Below are positions 43,315 through 51,391 of a DNA stretch of 64,000 nt, piece after piece. Source of the DNA: Alcaligenes endophyticus (GTDB lineage: Bacteria; Pseudomonadota; Gammaproteobacteria; Burkholderiales; Burkholderiaceae_B); the NCBI RefSeq assembly GCF_026344035.1, contig NZ_JAPKND010000003.1, positions 342,379 to 406,378 on the forward strand, given 5' to 3'. The notes beneath the pieces are model-generated. The model did no database searches and was not told the DNA's origin. It saw nothing but the letters and a program-made list of their open reading frames with translations. The position numbers and the translations under genes are program-made. Within the stretch, counting starts at the first letter, position 1. Each line of letters opens with the position of its first letter.

Positions 43315-44925
43315 TCAGTTTCTGCTGATCTCCGCGGGCGCCTCTTGATCATCAGCCGTTTTTTTGGGTGCTAGAAAGTGCTCTAGGGCTTGCGGCAATA
43401 GGCGCTCCCAACTGATATAGCCATGTGCGGTAGGAGACTCAACATACTTCACTGAATAGTCCTTGGCACGCAGCACATCATACATATGGCGGTTCGCACG
43501 CAGCAGCGTCACCCCCTGACTGCCCCGATTATCCTCGTACAGGCCTGCACTCATGAAGATATCCAGAGGGACCTTATCTTGTTCGACAAACTGCCGCACT
43601 AACCACTGCGCTTGCTCGTGGGGCCGTCCCCACCAGAATGAGCCCGACATACTTAACACCTTGCCGAAATGCTGCGGCAATTGCAGGCCAAGATTTAAAG
43701 CGGCTAAGCCTCCGTAGCTTGAGCCTGCAATAATGGTGTTCTCGGGGCTGGCTTTTACACCATGCTCAGCCATCCAGGGTAAAAGCTCTTGGTCAATAAA
43801 ATCGACAAAGTCGCCATTATGAGGGGGCAGCTCCTGACCTCTGACTTGCACACTAGGATTGCCCACCAGCACAAGTTTAACGGGCGCTATTTTTCCGGCT
43901 TGAATTAAATGATCGACCACAGCTGGGACATTCACGATATTTAAGTAGTCCTCGCCATCGAGCAATACCATGACATGCTCAACCTGCTGGCCATCTGCCA
44001 ACTTGGGCGTGTAGATGCGTACCTTACGCTGGTTCTCTAGGATAACGCTATTGAAGTCGAACGCCTCCAGCGTGCCCTGCGGCAGGATAGCCGATGGCTC
44101 ATCCCCTAATAAAGGTTGAGCAGCACGATCCAAGGAAAGCACGGAACGATTGCGAAAGTTATCTCGCACCTGAGGATACAAACGGTGGCTATTGTGCGGG
44201 TCAGCCTGCAAGGCAGCACGCCATGCCATCCGGCTATCAACCCCTTGAGGCACATCGGGGGCAAATTGATAACTAAATACCGCATCCCGCGGGAGGTCGT
44301 AGGTAATATACCAAATATCGGAGTCCCCTAACTGCTGCATCTGCCCACCATCCATCAAGCTGGGCCCGCCTCGCATTTGCACTCTTTGTCTAGCACCGCG
44401 CCATACAAACGTGACCCTATCATGCGTATTACTTAAGCGTTCAATTAACGGGGTACCCACCTGAGCCACATGCGCCCAAAATGCCGCCGTGCTTTCCCCT
44501 GTTTGCAAGCGTCGCTGCCACTGACGAATTAAATCGCTTTGTAAAGGCTCGTCGAGCTGCTCCTGTTGGGCACTTAATGGCACAACCTGAGAAATCGTCC
44601 ACATATAGTTGCCTTGCCCCGTCAGTCGTAGACGATATTCGCCATCAGCCGGTACCACAAAGGCAAACTCACCTTCGCGCTCTGAGGGTAAGCTTAAATC
44701 ACGCCACAACACACCCTGTGCATCAAACAAGCGTACGCTCACAGCATCGTCTTGCTGCCAGCTACCCTCTACATAGTCGCCCTGATTTAACAGCAGTAAG
44801 CGTTCGTGTTGCTCATTCGCCTCTAGGTGCCCTTGTGCCCCTAAGTTAGCTGCTTGAGCGCCCGCTAACCAAAAACACATGCTTGTTACTACTACCTTCA
44901 CTACCCAGGCTACACTTCGCATCAC
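43315..44925 (-). CDS. Periplasmic Fes-like enterochelin esterase
   Basis: The 536-residue protein has a signal peptide (about 1-25, ending AGAQA), a beta-rich N-terminal part, a Fes N-terminal-type domain (about 145-265; FWAHVAQVGTPLIERL, VTFVWRGARQRVQ) and a Fes catalytic domain with VMVLLDGEDYL, the elbow AGSSYGG (Ser403) and a late SPTAHGYISW histidine. E. coli Fes is cytoplasmic and about 400 residues; the signal peptide puts this one in the periplasm, as for PfeE of Pseudomonas and Cee of Campylobacter. It probably cuts ferric enterobactin or degraded forms before inner-membrane transport. Single gene, no clear Fur box upstream. Confidence 0.9.
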   Translation of the reverse strand: MMRSVAWVVKVVVTSMCFWLAGAQAANLGAQGHLEANEQHERLLLLNQGDYVEGSWQQDDAVSVRLFDAQGVLWRDLSLPSEREGEFAFVVPADGEYRLRLTGQGNYMWTISQVVPLSAQQEQLDEPLQSDLIRQWQRRLQTGESTAAFWAHVAQVGTPLIERLSNTHDRVTFVWRGARQRVQMRGGPSLMDGGQMQQLGDSDIWYITYDLPRDAVFSYQFAPDVPQGVDSRMAWRAALQADPHNSHRLYPQVRDNFRNRSVLSLDRAAQPLLGDEPSAILPQGTLEAFDFNSVILENQRKVRIYTPKLADGQQVEHVMVLLDGEDYLNIVNVPAVVDHLIQAGKIAPVKLVLVGNPSVQVRGQELPPHNGDFVDFIDQELLPWMAEHGVKASPENTIIAGSSYGGLAALNLGLQLPQHFGKVLSMSGSFWWGRPHEQAQWLVRQFVEQDKVPLDIFMSAGLYEDNRGSQGVTLLRANRHMYDVLRAKDYSVKYVESPTAHGYISWERLLPQALEHFLAPKKTADDQEAPAEISRN

Positions 44926-45025
44926 TGCCCCCGTCTTAATTGCTGGTTACGACACACACAGTATAAGACTAAAATTGCATGGGCTTTACCACGAGAACCT
45001 TTATACAAATAAGTAGTAAATAACG

Positions 45026-46627
45026 CTAATTCGCGTGTGTGCAGGCTAAGGTCAATAACAAGGCATCCCTAGACATCCAGTCTGAGGTTAATAGACCTTG
45101 ATAATGGGATATTTCCATGCCTAGCGCCAATTCGCGCAACTCAACGCTATCGACGCCTTTTAGTACCGCCTCTAAGCCCAGTTCATGTATCCGATGTAAA
45201 GCCAGTTCTAGGCTCATTTTAAACACCGCATCGCCCATGGCTTGTTGGAGTATCGGTGCTTCGAACTTCACACCCACAATCGGCAAATTCTCTAAGGTAT
45301 TAATTTGTTCAGCAGCCAAGCTCTGCACACTCAAATACACCTTTATCTTGTGTGAACGTAAATAATTTAATATTGAAATATAGCTTGCGTCTAACTCATG
45401 ATGAGCCTTAAACACCACATCCAAACTTAAGACTTCAAAGCCAAGTTTGCGCTGCAACGATAATTCACACAGACTTTTGTATGTTTGCCGAAGATAATCA
45501 GCACTGACTCGCAGAGACACCTGCTGCGATCGCAAACCGTACTCTTGCCACCAACAGTTAATATCATCTAACAAAGCCTCAACGACCCCATCCTCCGTTT
45601 GCTTACGCATCAGTGCACTAGGCACTCTGGCCAGCAACTGCTCACTGTCATAGCGCTGTCCGTTTGCTAAGGTCCAATAAGGCTCCGCGTCCACCCCACT
45701 GATTTGGCCGGTATTAATAGCAACTTGCACCTGGTAGCTAAACGACTGGGCTCGATTGAACTCGGCGGGGTTGGCCATCAACTCCGCTACTAGCAGGGCT
45801 AACTTTTGCTCTGATAGGGCCTCCTCTGTCGGTAAATCTTGTGCATCAGGCTCTACGGCCGCCCCCCGCTCACGGTGGTCGGTAAGCGATTGTAGTGGCC
45901 CTGCAAAGGTATATCCCCAACCGTGAACAGACTTAATGGGTAACGCTATACCTCGCTGGCTGGCCTTACGGCGCAGGCGACTAATTAACGAGTCCACTGC
46001 ACGGCTATCGGCCACATTCATACCTTTATCGCGCATCAGGTCGTCACGACTGATGCGTGCATCAGGTGCGCTTAAAAAGGCATCCATTAACTGTCTCTCA
46101 CTGTGAGTCAGCTCCAAAGTTAGGCCGTTAGGCGCTAACAGCGTCCAGCCTTTTTCTTGTAACTGCCACGTAGCAGGAAGCTCAGCGCCTTTAACCTGCC
46201 CTATGTTAGGCTCGACCCCAACCTCAGCAGTTTGGCTAACGTTCACGCGACGTCGTAGGGCGTGGCTCCAAGCTAAAATTTCTGGGACTTCTACATCCGA
46301 GAACAAACAAGCATCGGCGCCCGTCAAAAGTAGCTGCACCCGCTGATCCGTACTTTGCACGCCTGGCAACGCAATAATCCCCAAGGACGGCAGCTCACTG
46401 TGCAGACGCGCAACTAAAAGAGACAAAAAGCCTGGCTCTACCGGCAGCACCAGTAAATCCACTGCATCATTACATGCCTGGGGCAACTCGGCCGCGCCAC
46501 GCAGCATGGTAATCGTTGCGCCATACTGCTCTAACTTCTCTTGTAAAAGAAGTAAGCTTTCTGTCCGCTCAATCACCAGCAATACATTGTTTGCTTGCCT
46601 CATATCACTCAACTTTTCACTATACAT
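45026..46627 (-). CDS. Pseudo-receiver / OmpR-type winged helix / degenerate EAL regulator
   Basis: The 533-residue protein joins three parts. Residues 13-130 look like a response-regulator receiver, but the phosphorylation site region reads DLLVLPVEP, with proline where the aspartate should be. Residues 160-243 form an OmpR-type winged helix (LTHSERQLMDAFL, RAVDSLISRLRRKAS, IKSVHGWGYTF). Residues 295-525 follow the EAL fold but lack the catalytic set: EAL reads EPY, the DDFG motif is missing, and AEGVET reads LKGVDS; QGLL near the end keeps the QGY position. So it is probably a DNA-binding regulator that senses or binds through a dead EAL domain. An internal ATG (46603) is an alternative start. 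Targets unknown. Confidence 0.85.
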   Translation of the reverse strand: MYSEKLSDMRQANNVLLVIERTESLLLLQEKLEQYGATITMLRGAAELPQACNDAVDLLVLPVEPGFLSLLVARLHSELPSLGIIALPGVQSTDQRVQLLLTGADACLFSDVEVPEILAWSHALRRRVNVSQTAEVGVEPNIGQVKGAELPATWQLQEKGWTLLAPNGLTLELTHSERQLMDAFLSAPDARISRDDLMRDKGMNVADSRAVDSLISRLRRKASQRGIALPIKSVHGWGYTFAGPLQSLTDHRERGAAVEPDAQDLPTEEALSEQKLALLVAELMANPAEFNRAQSFSYQVQVAINTGQISGVDAEPYWTLANGQRYDSEQLLARVPSALMRKQTEDGVVEALLDDINCWWQEYGLRSQQVSLRVSADYLRQTYKSLCELSLQRKLGFEVLSLDVVFKAHHELDASYISILNYLRSHKIKVYLSVQSLAAEQINTLENLPIVGVKFEAPILQQAMGDAVFKMSLELALHRIHELGLEAVLKGVDSVELRELALGMEISHYQGLLTSDWMSRDALLLTLACTHAN

Positions 46628-46656
46628 TTCGACGTTGATGACAAATAACGTCGAAA
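46627..46656. promoter_or_regulatory. Perfect palindrome at the start of the REC-wHTH-EAL gene
   Basis: TTTCGACGTT (46627-46636), spacer GATGACAAAT, AACGTCGAAA (46647-46656): ten-base arms with centres 20 bases apart, two helical turns. It abuts the first ATG of the regulator gene and lies in its leader if the 46603 start is used. This is the geometry of an operator for a dimeric winged-helix protein; autoregulation is inferred. Confidence 0.6.
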
Positions 46657-46773
46657 AACATTACATTAGGACTTAAATTGTGCCCTTTTAAACGCAAAGC
46701 AAAAAGTTAAGTTAGGTTAAGCGTCAAAATTACAAATTTTTCTGTTATTTATCAATTAACTATGAAGCCACTA

Positions 46774-46811
46774 TAAAAAAGGCAAATATTATCAAAAGTA
46801 ATATTTGCCTT
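46774..46811 (-). terminator. Rho-independent terminator of the dsbC gene
   Basis: On the minus strand AAGGCAAATATTA (46811-46799), a seven-base loop and TAATATTTGCCTT (46791-46779) form a perfect 13-base-pair stem that runs into a T-run ending near 46775. It lies 55 bases beyond the dsbC stop. The remaining sequence to 46657 is A+T-rich and should hold the promoter of the downstream regulator gene. Confidence 0.85.
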
Positions 46812-46865
46812 ACTAGCGTTGCATTTTTCTTGTTGAAACAATACAAATAAAGTTTCGTTCGCCTG

Positions 46866-47594
46866 CTATTGCTGATCAAGCAGGGGATTCAATTTATCCG
46901 CAGGTAACCAACCGCTAATCATTTGCCCATTCGCAAAATAAGTGGCGGGCGTACCCCGTATACCCAACTGCTGCCCTAACGCCAATAGCTCATCCAAAGG
47001 GTGATCACAAGTTTTTGCCGCGGGCGCCTTATCACGCAACATCCAATCATTAAGGGCTGCAGCAGGGTCATCCGCGCACCACAGGCTCTCTGCCTTGACA
47101 CGACTGTCTGCTGACAAGATAGGCATCATCATACTGTAGATGGTTACATTGCTCACTTCGTCTAGGGTTTTATGCATACGCTTACAGAAAGGGCAATTGG
47201 GGTCCTCGAACACTACCACTTGACGACTTCCATCGCCTTTAACCAGCTTAATCGCCTTATCAAGCGGGAACTCATCGATCGCCATTTTATTCATTTCTTG
47301 CAGGCTTTCTTCCGTCAAGTCCTTGCGAGTTTTACTCTCAAGCAAGGCCCCTTGCAGCACAAACTCTGCTTTGCCATTGGTGTACAGAAGCTCTCTGCCC
47401 ACCCGTAGTTCATACAGATCGGGAAACACCGTGGCTTTCACGGCCTGTAACTCAATTTCCGGAAAAAACTGCTCAAACGCCGTACGCACCGACTGCTCTT
47501 GCTTGGACTCTTCACTCGCCTGGCCCTGTGCTTGCCCTACCATGGCCACCAGTAAGGCGACACCAAATAAGGCTTTGCCCCATAACTGCTTCAT
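46866..47594 (-). CDS. dsbC: DsbC-type thiol:disulfide interchange protein
   Basis: From ATG 47594 (242 residues, GGAG upstream) the protein has a signal peptide ending near GQAQG and a DsbC/DsbG body: an N-terminal dimerisation domain (about 25-85) and a thioredoxin fold with VVVFEDPNCPFCKRMH, active site CPFC instead of the E. coli CGYC, and the cis-proline loop RGTPATYF. A second cysteine pair (SLWCADD and KTCDHP) matches the structural disulfide of DsbC. It isomerises disulfides in the periplasm. An in-frame start at 47621 is less likely. Confidence 0.92.
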   Translation of the reverse strand: MKQLWGKALFGVALLVAMVGQAQGQASEESKQEQSVRTAFEQFFPEIELQAVKATVFPDLYELRVGRELLYTNGKAEFVLQGALLESKTRKDLTEESLQEMNKMAIDEFPLDKAIKLVKGDGSRQVVVFEDPNCPFCKRMHKTLDEVSNVTIYSMMMPILSADSRVKAESLWCADDPAAALNDWMLRDKAPAAKTCDHPLDELLALGQQLGIRGTPATYFANGQMISGWLPADKLNPLLDQQ

Positions 47595-47638
47595 ATGAAC
47601 TCCACTCTTACAAATTTGCATAAGCTTATTATGACAGG

Positions 47639-48829
47639 CTATAAGCCGGTTCCGTTCCCTTGGCCTGCTGCATGCCCAATTAAGCTGCGCTTAATAAAAG
47701 GAATACGGTCACATACTCGCATGGCGGTGTTTCTAGCCCAAGACACCGGTAAGCCGGGCACGGCAAACAAACGATATAGGCCATCGGTGGCCAAGCGCAT
47801 GGCGGCGATAGGCTCGGCGCGTAAGCGGCGATAGCGGTGCAAGACACGTAAATCACCCACTGAACGCATGGCTTCTTTTTGCGTTAGTACGGTCACTAGC
47901 GCCTCCACGTCACCGAGGCCTAAATTCAAACCTTGACCTGCCAAGGGGTGCACTCGATGGGCAGCATCACCCACCAAGGCCACACCCGGGGCCACCATAC
48001 CGCTGCTTTCAAGGGTCAAAGGAAACGCGAATAACTGGCTACGCAGCGTTAACTGCCCCAGTTGCCCGCCGCTAATCGCATAAATTTCCCGTGCTAACTT
48101 AGCCTGTCTTTGCGCGGGTTCCATGGCCAAGTAGTGATCAGCCACTTGCTGCGACACCGACCACACCATAGAAACCTGGGCCTGCCCCTGTACGTCGGGC
48201 ATGGGCAATAAGGCCAGGATAGAATCGCCCGTAAACCATTGTAAAGCGGTGTGCTGATGGGGGCGCTCGGCCTGTAAGTGCGCCACCATGCCGGCATCAC
48301 CATAAGGTTTAGCTTGATGCGTAATGCCGGCGAGCTCGCGCAGCCGAGAACGCGCGCCATCGGCTCCCACCACCAATTGAGCAGATAGCTGCTGCCCTTT
48401 GGCGGTATGGAGGACATTATTTTCTAGGGCCACCAGCGTATCATCATGCCAATCCACACCAAACACCGACAAGGCCTGATGTAAGGCGCGCTCGATTTCA
48501 CCTGACTCCACAATCCAAGCTAAGTGCTCTTGTGCTGCCTGCCAGGCATGCAAATGCAGGCAAGCCCCACTATCTCCGTACACTTGCATAGACTGCACTG
48601 CCGTCAGACGTTTTGCATTCATCAGACGCCAAACACCTAATTTTTCTAGGTAAGCCTGACTCGCTGCGGATAAGGCATAGACGCGCGGATGATAAAACCC
48701 TTCCGCCGGTTCAAACCCCTGCCAAGCCGGCGCCAGGATACTGACCGTAAAGCCTGCTTTTTTCAAACTCAGGGCTGTCGCCATACCCACAATGCCCGCC
48801 CCACATACCACTACCTGTTCTGCTTTCAT
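47639..48829 (-). CDS. UbiH/COQ6-family FAD-dependent monooxygenase
   Basis: The 396-residue flavoprotein (ATG 48829, overlapping the mltA stop by ATGA) has the FAD loop VVCGAGIVGMATALSLKKAG, a DGARS motif (VVGADGARSRLREL) and the GDAAHRVHPLAGQGLNLG box of aromatic-ring hydroxylases in ubiquinone synthesis. It could be UbiH, UbiF, UbiI or UbiM-like; which ring carbon it hydroxylates cannot be read from sequence. It would act under oxygen, as counterpart to the ubiUVT genes near the end of the window. Confidence 0.9.
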   Translation of the reverse strand: MKAEQVVVCGAGIVGMATALSLKKAGFTVSILAPAWQGFEPAEGFYHPRVYALSAASQAYLEKLGVWRLMNAKRLTAVQSMQVYGDSGACLHLHAWQAAQEHLAWIVESGEIERALHQALSVFGVDWHDDTLVALENNVLHTAKGQQLSAQLVVGADGARSRLRELAGITHQAKPYGDAGMVAHLQAERPHQHTALQWFTGDSILALLPMPDVQGQAQVSMVWSVSQQVADHYLAMEPAQRQAKLAREIYAISGGQLGQLTLRSQLFAFPLTLESSGMVAPGVALVGDAAHRVHPLAGQGLNLGLGDVEALVTVLTQKEAMRSVGDLRVLHRYRRLRAEPIAAMRLATDGLYRLFAVPGLPVSWARNTAMRVCDRIPFIKRSLIGHAAGQGNGTGL

Positions 48830-50124
48830 CGTGCCCCCGGTGCCCCGGCCTGTCGCGGCCATAACAACCACATTCCACCCGTTTGTTTCATCCGCCCCGC
48901 TTTATTGCCAGCCTCATCACCTGTGCCCCAATAAAAGTCAGCTCTTGCCGCCCCTGTGATGGCAGCGCCGGTATCTTGTGCAAACACCAAGCGTTGTAAG
49001 GGCTGCTGACTAGCGGGATAAGTAGTAGACAGAAACACGGGGGTTCCTAACGGTACAAACGTGGGGTCCACCGCAATCGCGCGCTCGGCAATCAGCGGAA
49101 TACCATAGGCCCCTTTGGGCCCAAGCTCAGGATCAACAATAGGCTCCTCGCGGAAAAACACCATTGCCGTATTAACGTTCATCAATTCTTGGGCTCGATG
49201 TGGATTGCGCTTGGCCCAAGCTTTAATATTTTGCATGGAAGTTTGCGCTAACGGTAACTCGCCTTGCTTAGCTAGCCATTGCCCTATCGAGGCATAGGGG
49301 CGGCCATTATGATCTGCATACGCTAACCGTACTGCCGAGCCATCGGGTAACACAGCACGCCCTGAACCTTGAATTTGCAAGAAAAAACCTTCAATAGGAT
49401 CTTCTGCCCACACAATCACGGGCGGCTGCCTGTCTGCTTTGGCTACAATATCAGCACGCGCATCGTAAGGCACGACACGATTACCCACCTGTTTACCACG
49501 CACCCGCTTGCCTGCCAGCTCGGGGTACAGCCCCCCTAGGTCTATCGTCAACAAATCATCAGGCGCGGCAAATAAGGGCCACTGATACTGGCCGCTACGC
49601 TGGCGTGACGCCTTGAGTAGGGGCTCATAGTAGCCGGTCACCGTACCACTGGCGGCCTGCCCATTTGCATTGAGCAAACGCCAAGGACGCAAATGAGTTT
49701 GTAAAAACTGACGTATCGCCTGGGTATCCTGACTGTTTTCACCCAAGCCAGAGCTTTTCGCAGCCGCACAAACTGGCTGCCAGGCACGTGGGCTGGCTCG
49801 CGCCGGCGTCACTAAAGAGCCGCTCACTGGCCGCATCAAGCCTTTGCAATTGTTCACAAAGCCTTTCCAAACATGATCCAGTTGATCGGTCTGCCAACCG
49901 GGTAACACCGACCACTCAACGGCCACATATTTGCCTTTTAAGGCTCGGGCCGGTGTCTCGGGCAGTGCATCTAGACTGGGGACTCGTAACGGCTGCAAGG
50001 CTAGCTCGGGATCTGTGCCCGCGCTCGGCGTAGTTGTGGACGAACCAGTAGAGGGCTCTAGGACCACACTAGAACACGCGCTGAGCAACAAGCTAAGCGT
50101 AGCGACTACATAAATAACTTTCAT
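48826..50124 (-). CDS. mltA: Membrane-bound lytic murein transglycosylase A
   Basis: The 432-residue lipoprotein begins MKVIYVVATLSLLLSAC with the lipobox cysteine at 17. The MltA domain includes SGTVTGYYEPLLKASRQ, RVRGKQVGNRVVPYDARADI and VIVWAEDPIEGFFLQIQGSG, and a C-terminal 3D domain has GIPLIAERAIAVDP, LVFAQDTGAAITGAARADFY with catalytic-type aspartates. It cleaves peptidoglycan glycan strands at the outer membrane. It overlaps the monooxygenase gene and lies 42 bases after apaG on the same strand. Confidence 0.95.
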   Translation of the reverse strand: MKVIYVVATLSLLLSACSSVVLEPSTGSSTTTPSAGTDPELALQPLRVPSLDALPETPARALKGKYVAVEWSVLPGWQTDQLDHVWKGFVNNCKGLMRPVSGSLVTPARASPRAWQPVCAAAKSSGLGENSQDTQAIRQFLQTHLRPWRLLNANGQAASGTVTGYYEPLLKASRQRSGQYQWPLFAAPDDLLTIDLGGLYPELAGKRVRGKQVGNRVVPYDARADIVAKADRQPPVIVWAEDPIEGFFLQIQGSGRAVLPDGSAVRLAYADHNGRPYASIGQWLAKQGELPLAQTSMQNIKAWAKRNPHRAQELMNVNTAMVFFREEPIVDPELGPKGAYGIPLIAERAIAVDPTFVPLGTPVFLSTTYPASQQPLQRLVFAQDTGAAITGAARADFYWGTGDEAGNKAGRMKQTGGMWLLWPRQAGAPGAR

Positions 50125-50166
50125 ACGGCGGTAGCAGGCAAAAGAAAATGAGCAAAAAAACAGGAC

Positions 50167-50541
50167 TCAATGCAGAGTACGCGGAAAATGCAAAGAGACT
50201 TCATGGATGGGAACCTCAAAGGGCACGCCGTTTTCCCCCACGCAATGGTAGACGCCACGCATCGTACCCATGGGCGTACGTAACGGGCAGCCACTGGTGT
50301 ACTCGAACGACTCACCTGGCCGAATCACAGGCTGTTGCCCCACCACCCCTAAACCGCGTACCTCTTGTACTTGCTGATCGGCATCGGTGATGACCCAGTG
50401 GCGACTAATAATTTGCGCTAACTCTGGGCCATGATTAGTAATTCTAACGGTATAAGCGAACACATATTGTTGTTGATCTGGCTCCGACTGCTCGGGCAAA
50501 TACCTAGGCATAACCTGCACTTCAATGTGCTCTGGTTTCAT
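50167..50541 (-). CDS. apaG: ApaG family protein
   Basis: The 124-residue protein has the single DUF525/ApaG fold: QYVFAYTVRITNHGPELAQIISRHWVIT (in part), GLGVVGQQPVIRPGESFEYTSGCPL, GTMRGVYHC and a final FEVPIHEVSLHFP. ApaG is a small beta-sandwich protein related to F-box protein FBXO3 domains; its role (linked to Co2+ resistance and Ap4A levels) is unsettled. It is divergent from rpe, as in other Burkholderiales. Confidence 0.95.
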   Translation of the reverse strand: MKPEHIEVQVMPRYLPEQSEPDQQQYVFAYTVRITNHGPELAQIISRHWVITDADQQVQEVRGLGVVGQQPVIRPGESFEYTSGCPLRTPMGTMRGVYHCVGENGVPFEVPIHEVSLHFPRTLH

Positions 50542-50653
50542 ATTGTTTATCCATAAACTACAGTTATCATGTCAGCACTGTACTTTGCGCTGCTTAAAAC
50601 TACAATAATGACATAGACCCCAACTTTAATGTAGCCACACCTTGCACCGCCTT

Positions 50654-51349
50654 ATGTCATCACCTACCACCACACGCATCGCCCCCAGCATTCTCGCGGC
50701 TGACTTCACTCGCCTCGGAGAAGAAGTTAACAGTGTTTTAGCTGCTGGCGCCGACTGGATACACTTTGATGTCATGGACAATCACTTTGTACCCAACTTA
50801 AGTTTTGGCCCCATGATTTGCGCCGCTATTCGTCCCTTAAGCTCCGCTGTCATCGACGTGCACCTCATGGTAGAGCCCGTCGATGCCATCATCCCCGCTT
50901 TTGCTAAGGCCGGAGCCAACTACATCACCTTCCACCCCGAAGCATCCCGGCACGTCGATCGCAGCCTAGCGATGATCCGCGACCTAGGTTGTAAAAGCGG
51001 TTTAGTTTTTAACCCTGCTACCCCGCTAGACTGGATGGACCATGTGATGGATAAAATTGATATGGTGCTACTCATGTCAGTCAACCCCGGCTTTGGCGGC
51101 CAATCCTTCATTCCTCATACCCTAGAAAAAATTCGCTTGGCACGTCAAAAAATTGATCGCTGGCACGAGCAAGGCGGGCACGAAATTTTGCTTCAAGTGG
51201 ACGGCGGCGTGAACGTAGACAACATCGCTGAAATCCGGGCGGCCGGAGCGGACACCTTTGTAGCAGGCTCGGCGATATTCAACCAGCCTGACTACGCCCA
51301 AGTGATACAAGCCATGCGGGCTGAAATTCACAAAGGAGAAACCCGCTAA
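50654..51349 (+). CDS. rpe: Ribulose-phosphate 3-epimerase
   Basis: Rpe interconverts ribulose 5-phosphate and xylulose 5-phosphate in the pentose phosphate cycle. From ATG 50654 it has 231 residues; a TTG at 50642 is less likely. The TIM barrel motifs are [58 protein letters not shown] and LQVDGGV, with metal ligands H, D, H, D present. In Bordetella-like genomes rpe is followed by gph and trpE; gph is missing here. Confidence 0.96.
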   Translation: MSSPTTTRIAPSILAADFTRLGEEVNSVLAAGADWIHFDVMDNHFVPNLSFGPMICAAIRPLSSAVIDVHLMVEPVDAIIPAFAKAGANYITFHPEASRHVDRSLAMIRDLGCKSGLVFNPATPLDWMDHVMDKIDMVLLMSVNPGFGGQSFIPHTLEKIRLARQKIDRWHEQGGHEILLQVDGGVNVDNIAEIRAAGADTFVAGSAIFNQPDYAQVIQAMRAEIHKGETR

Positions 51350-51369
51350 ACCAACGCTAAAAGCATACC

Positions 51370-51391
51370 GCAGGCTTACTCCAAAGCCTGC
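51370..51391. terminator. Hairpin between convergent rpe and EAL-CBS-GGDEF genes
   Basis: GCAGGCTT (51370-51377), loop ACTCCA, AAGCCTGC (51384-51391): eight perfect pairs, overlapping the end of the minus-strand gene. There is no T-run. It may serve as a weak terminator for rpe. Confidence 0.4.
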
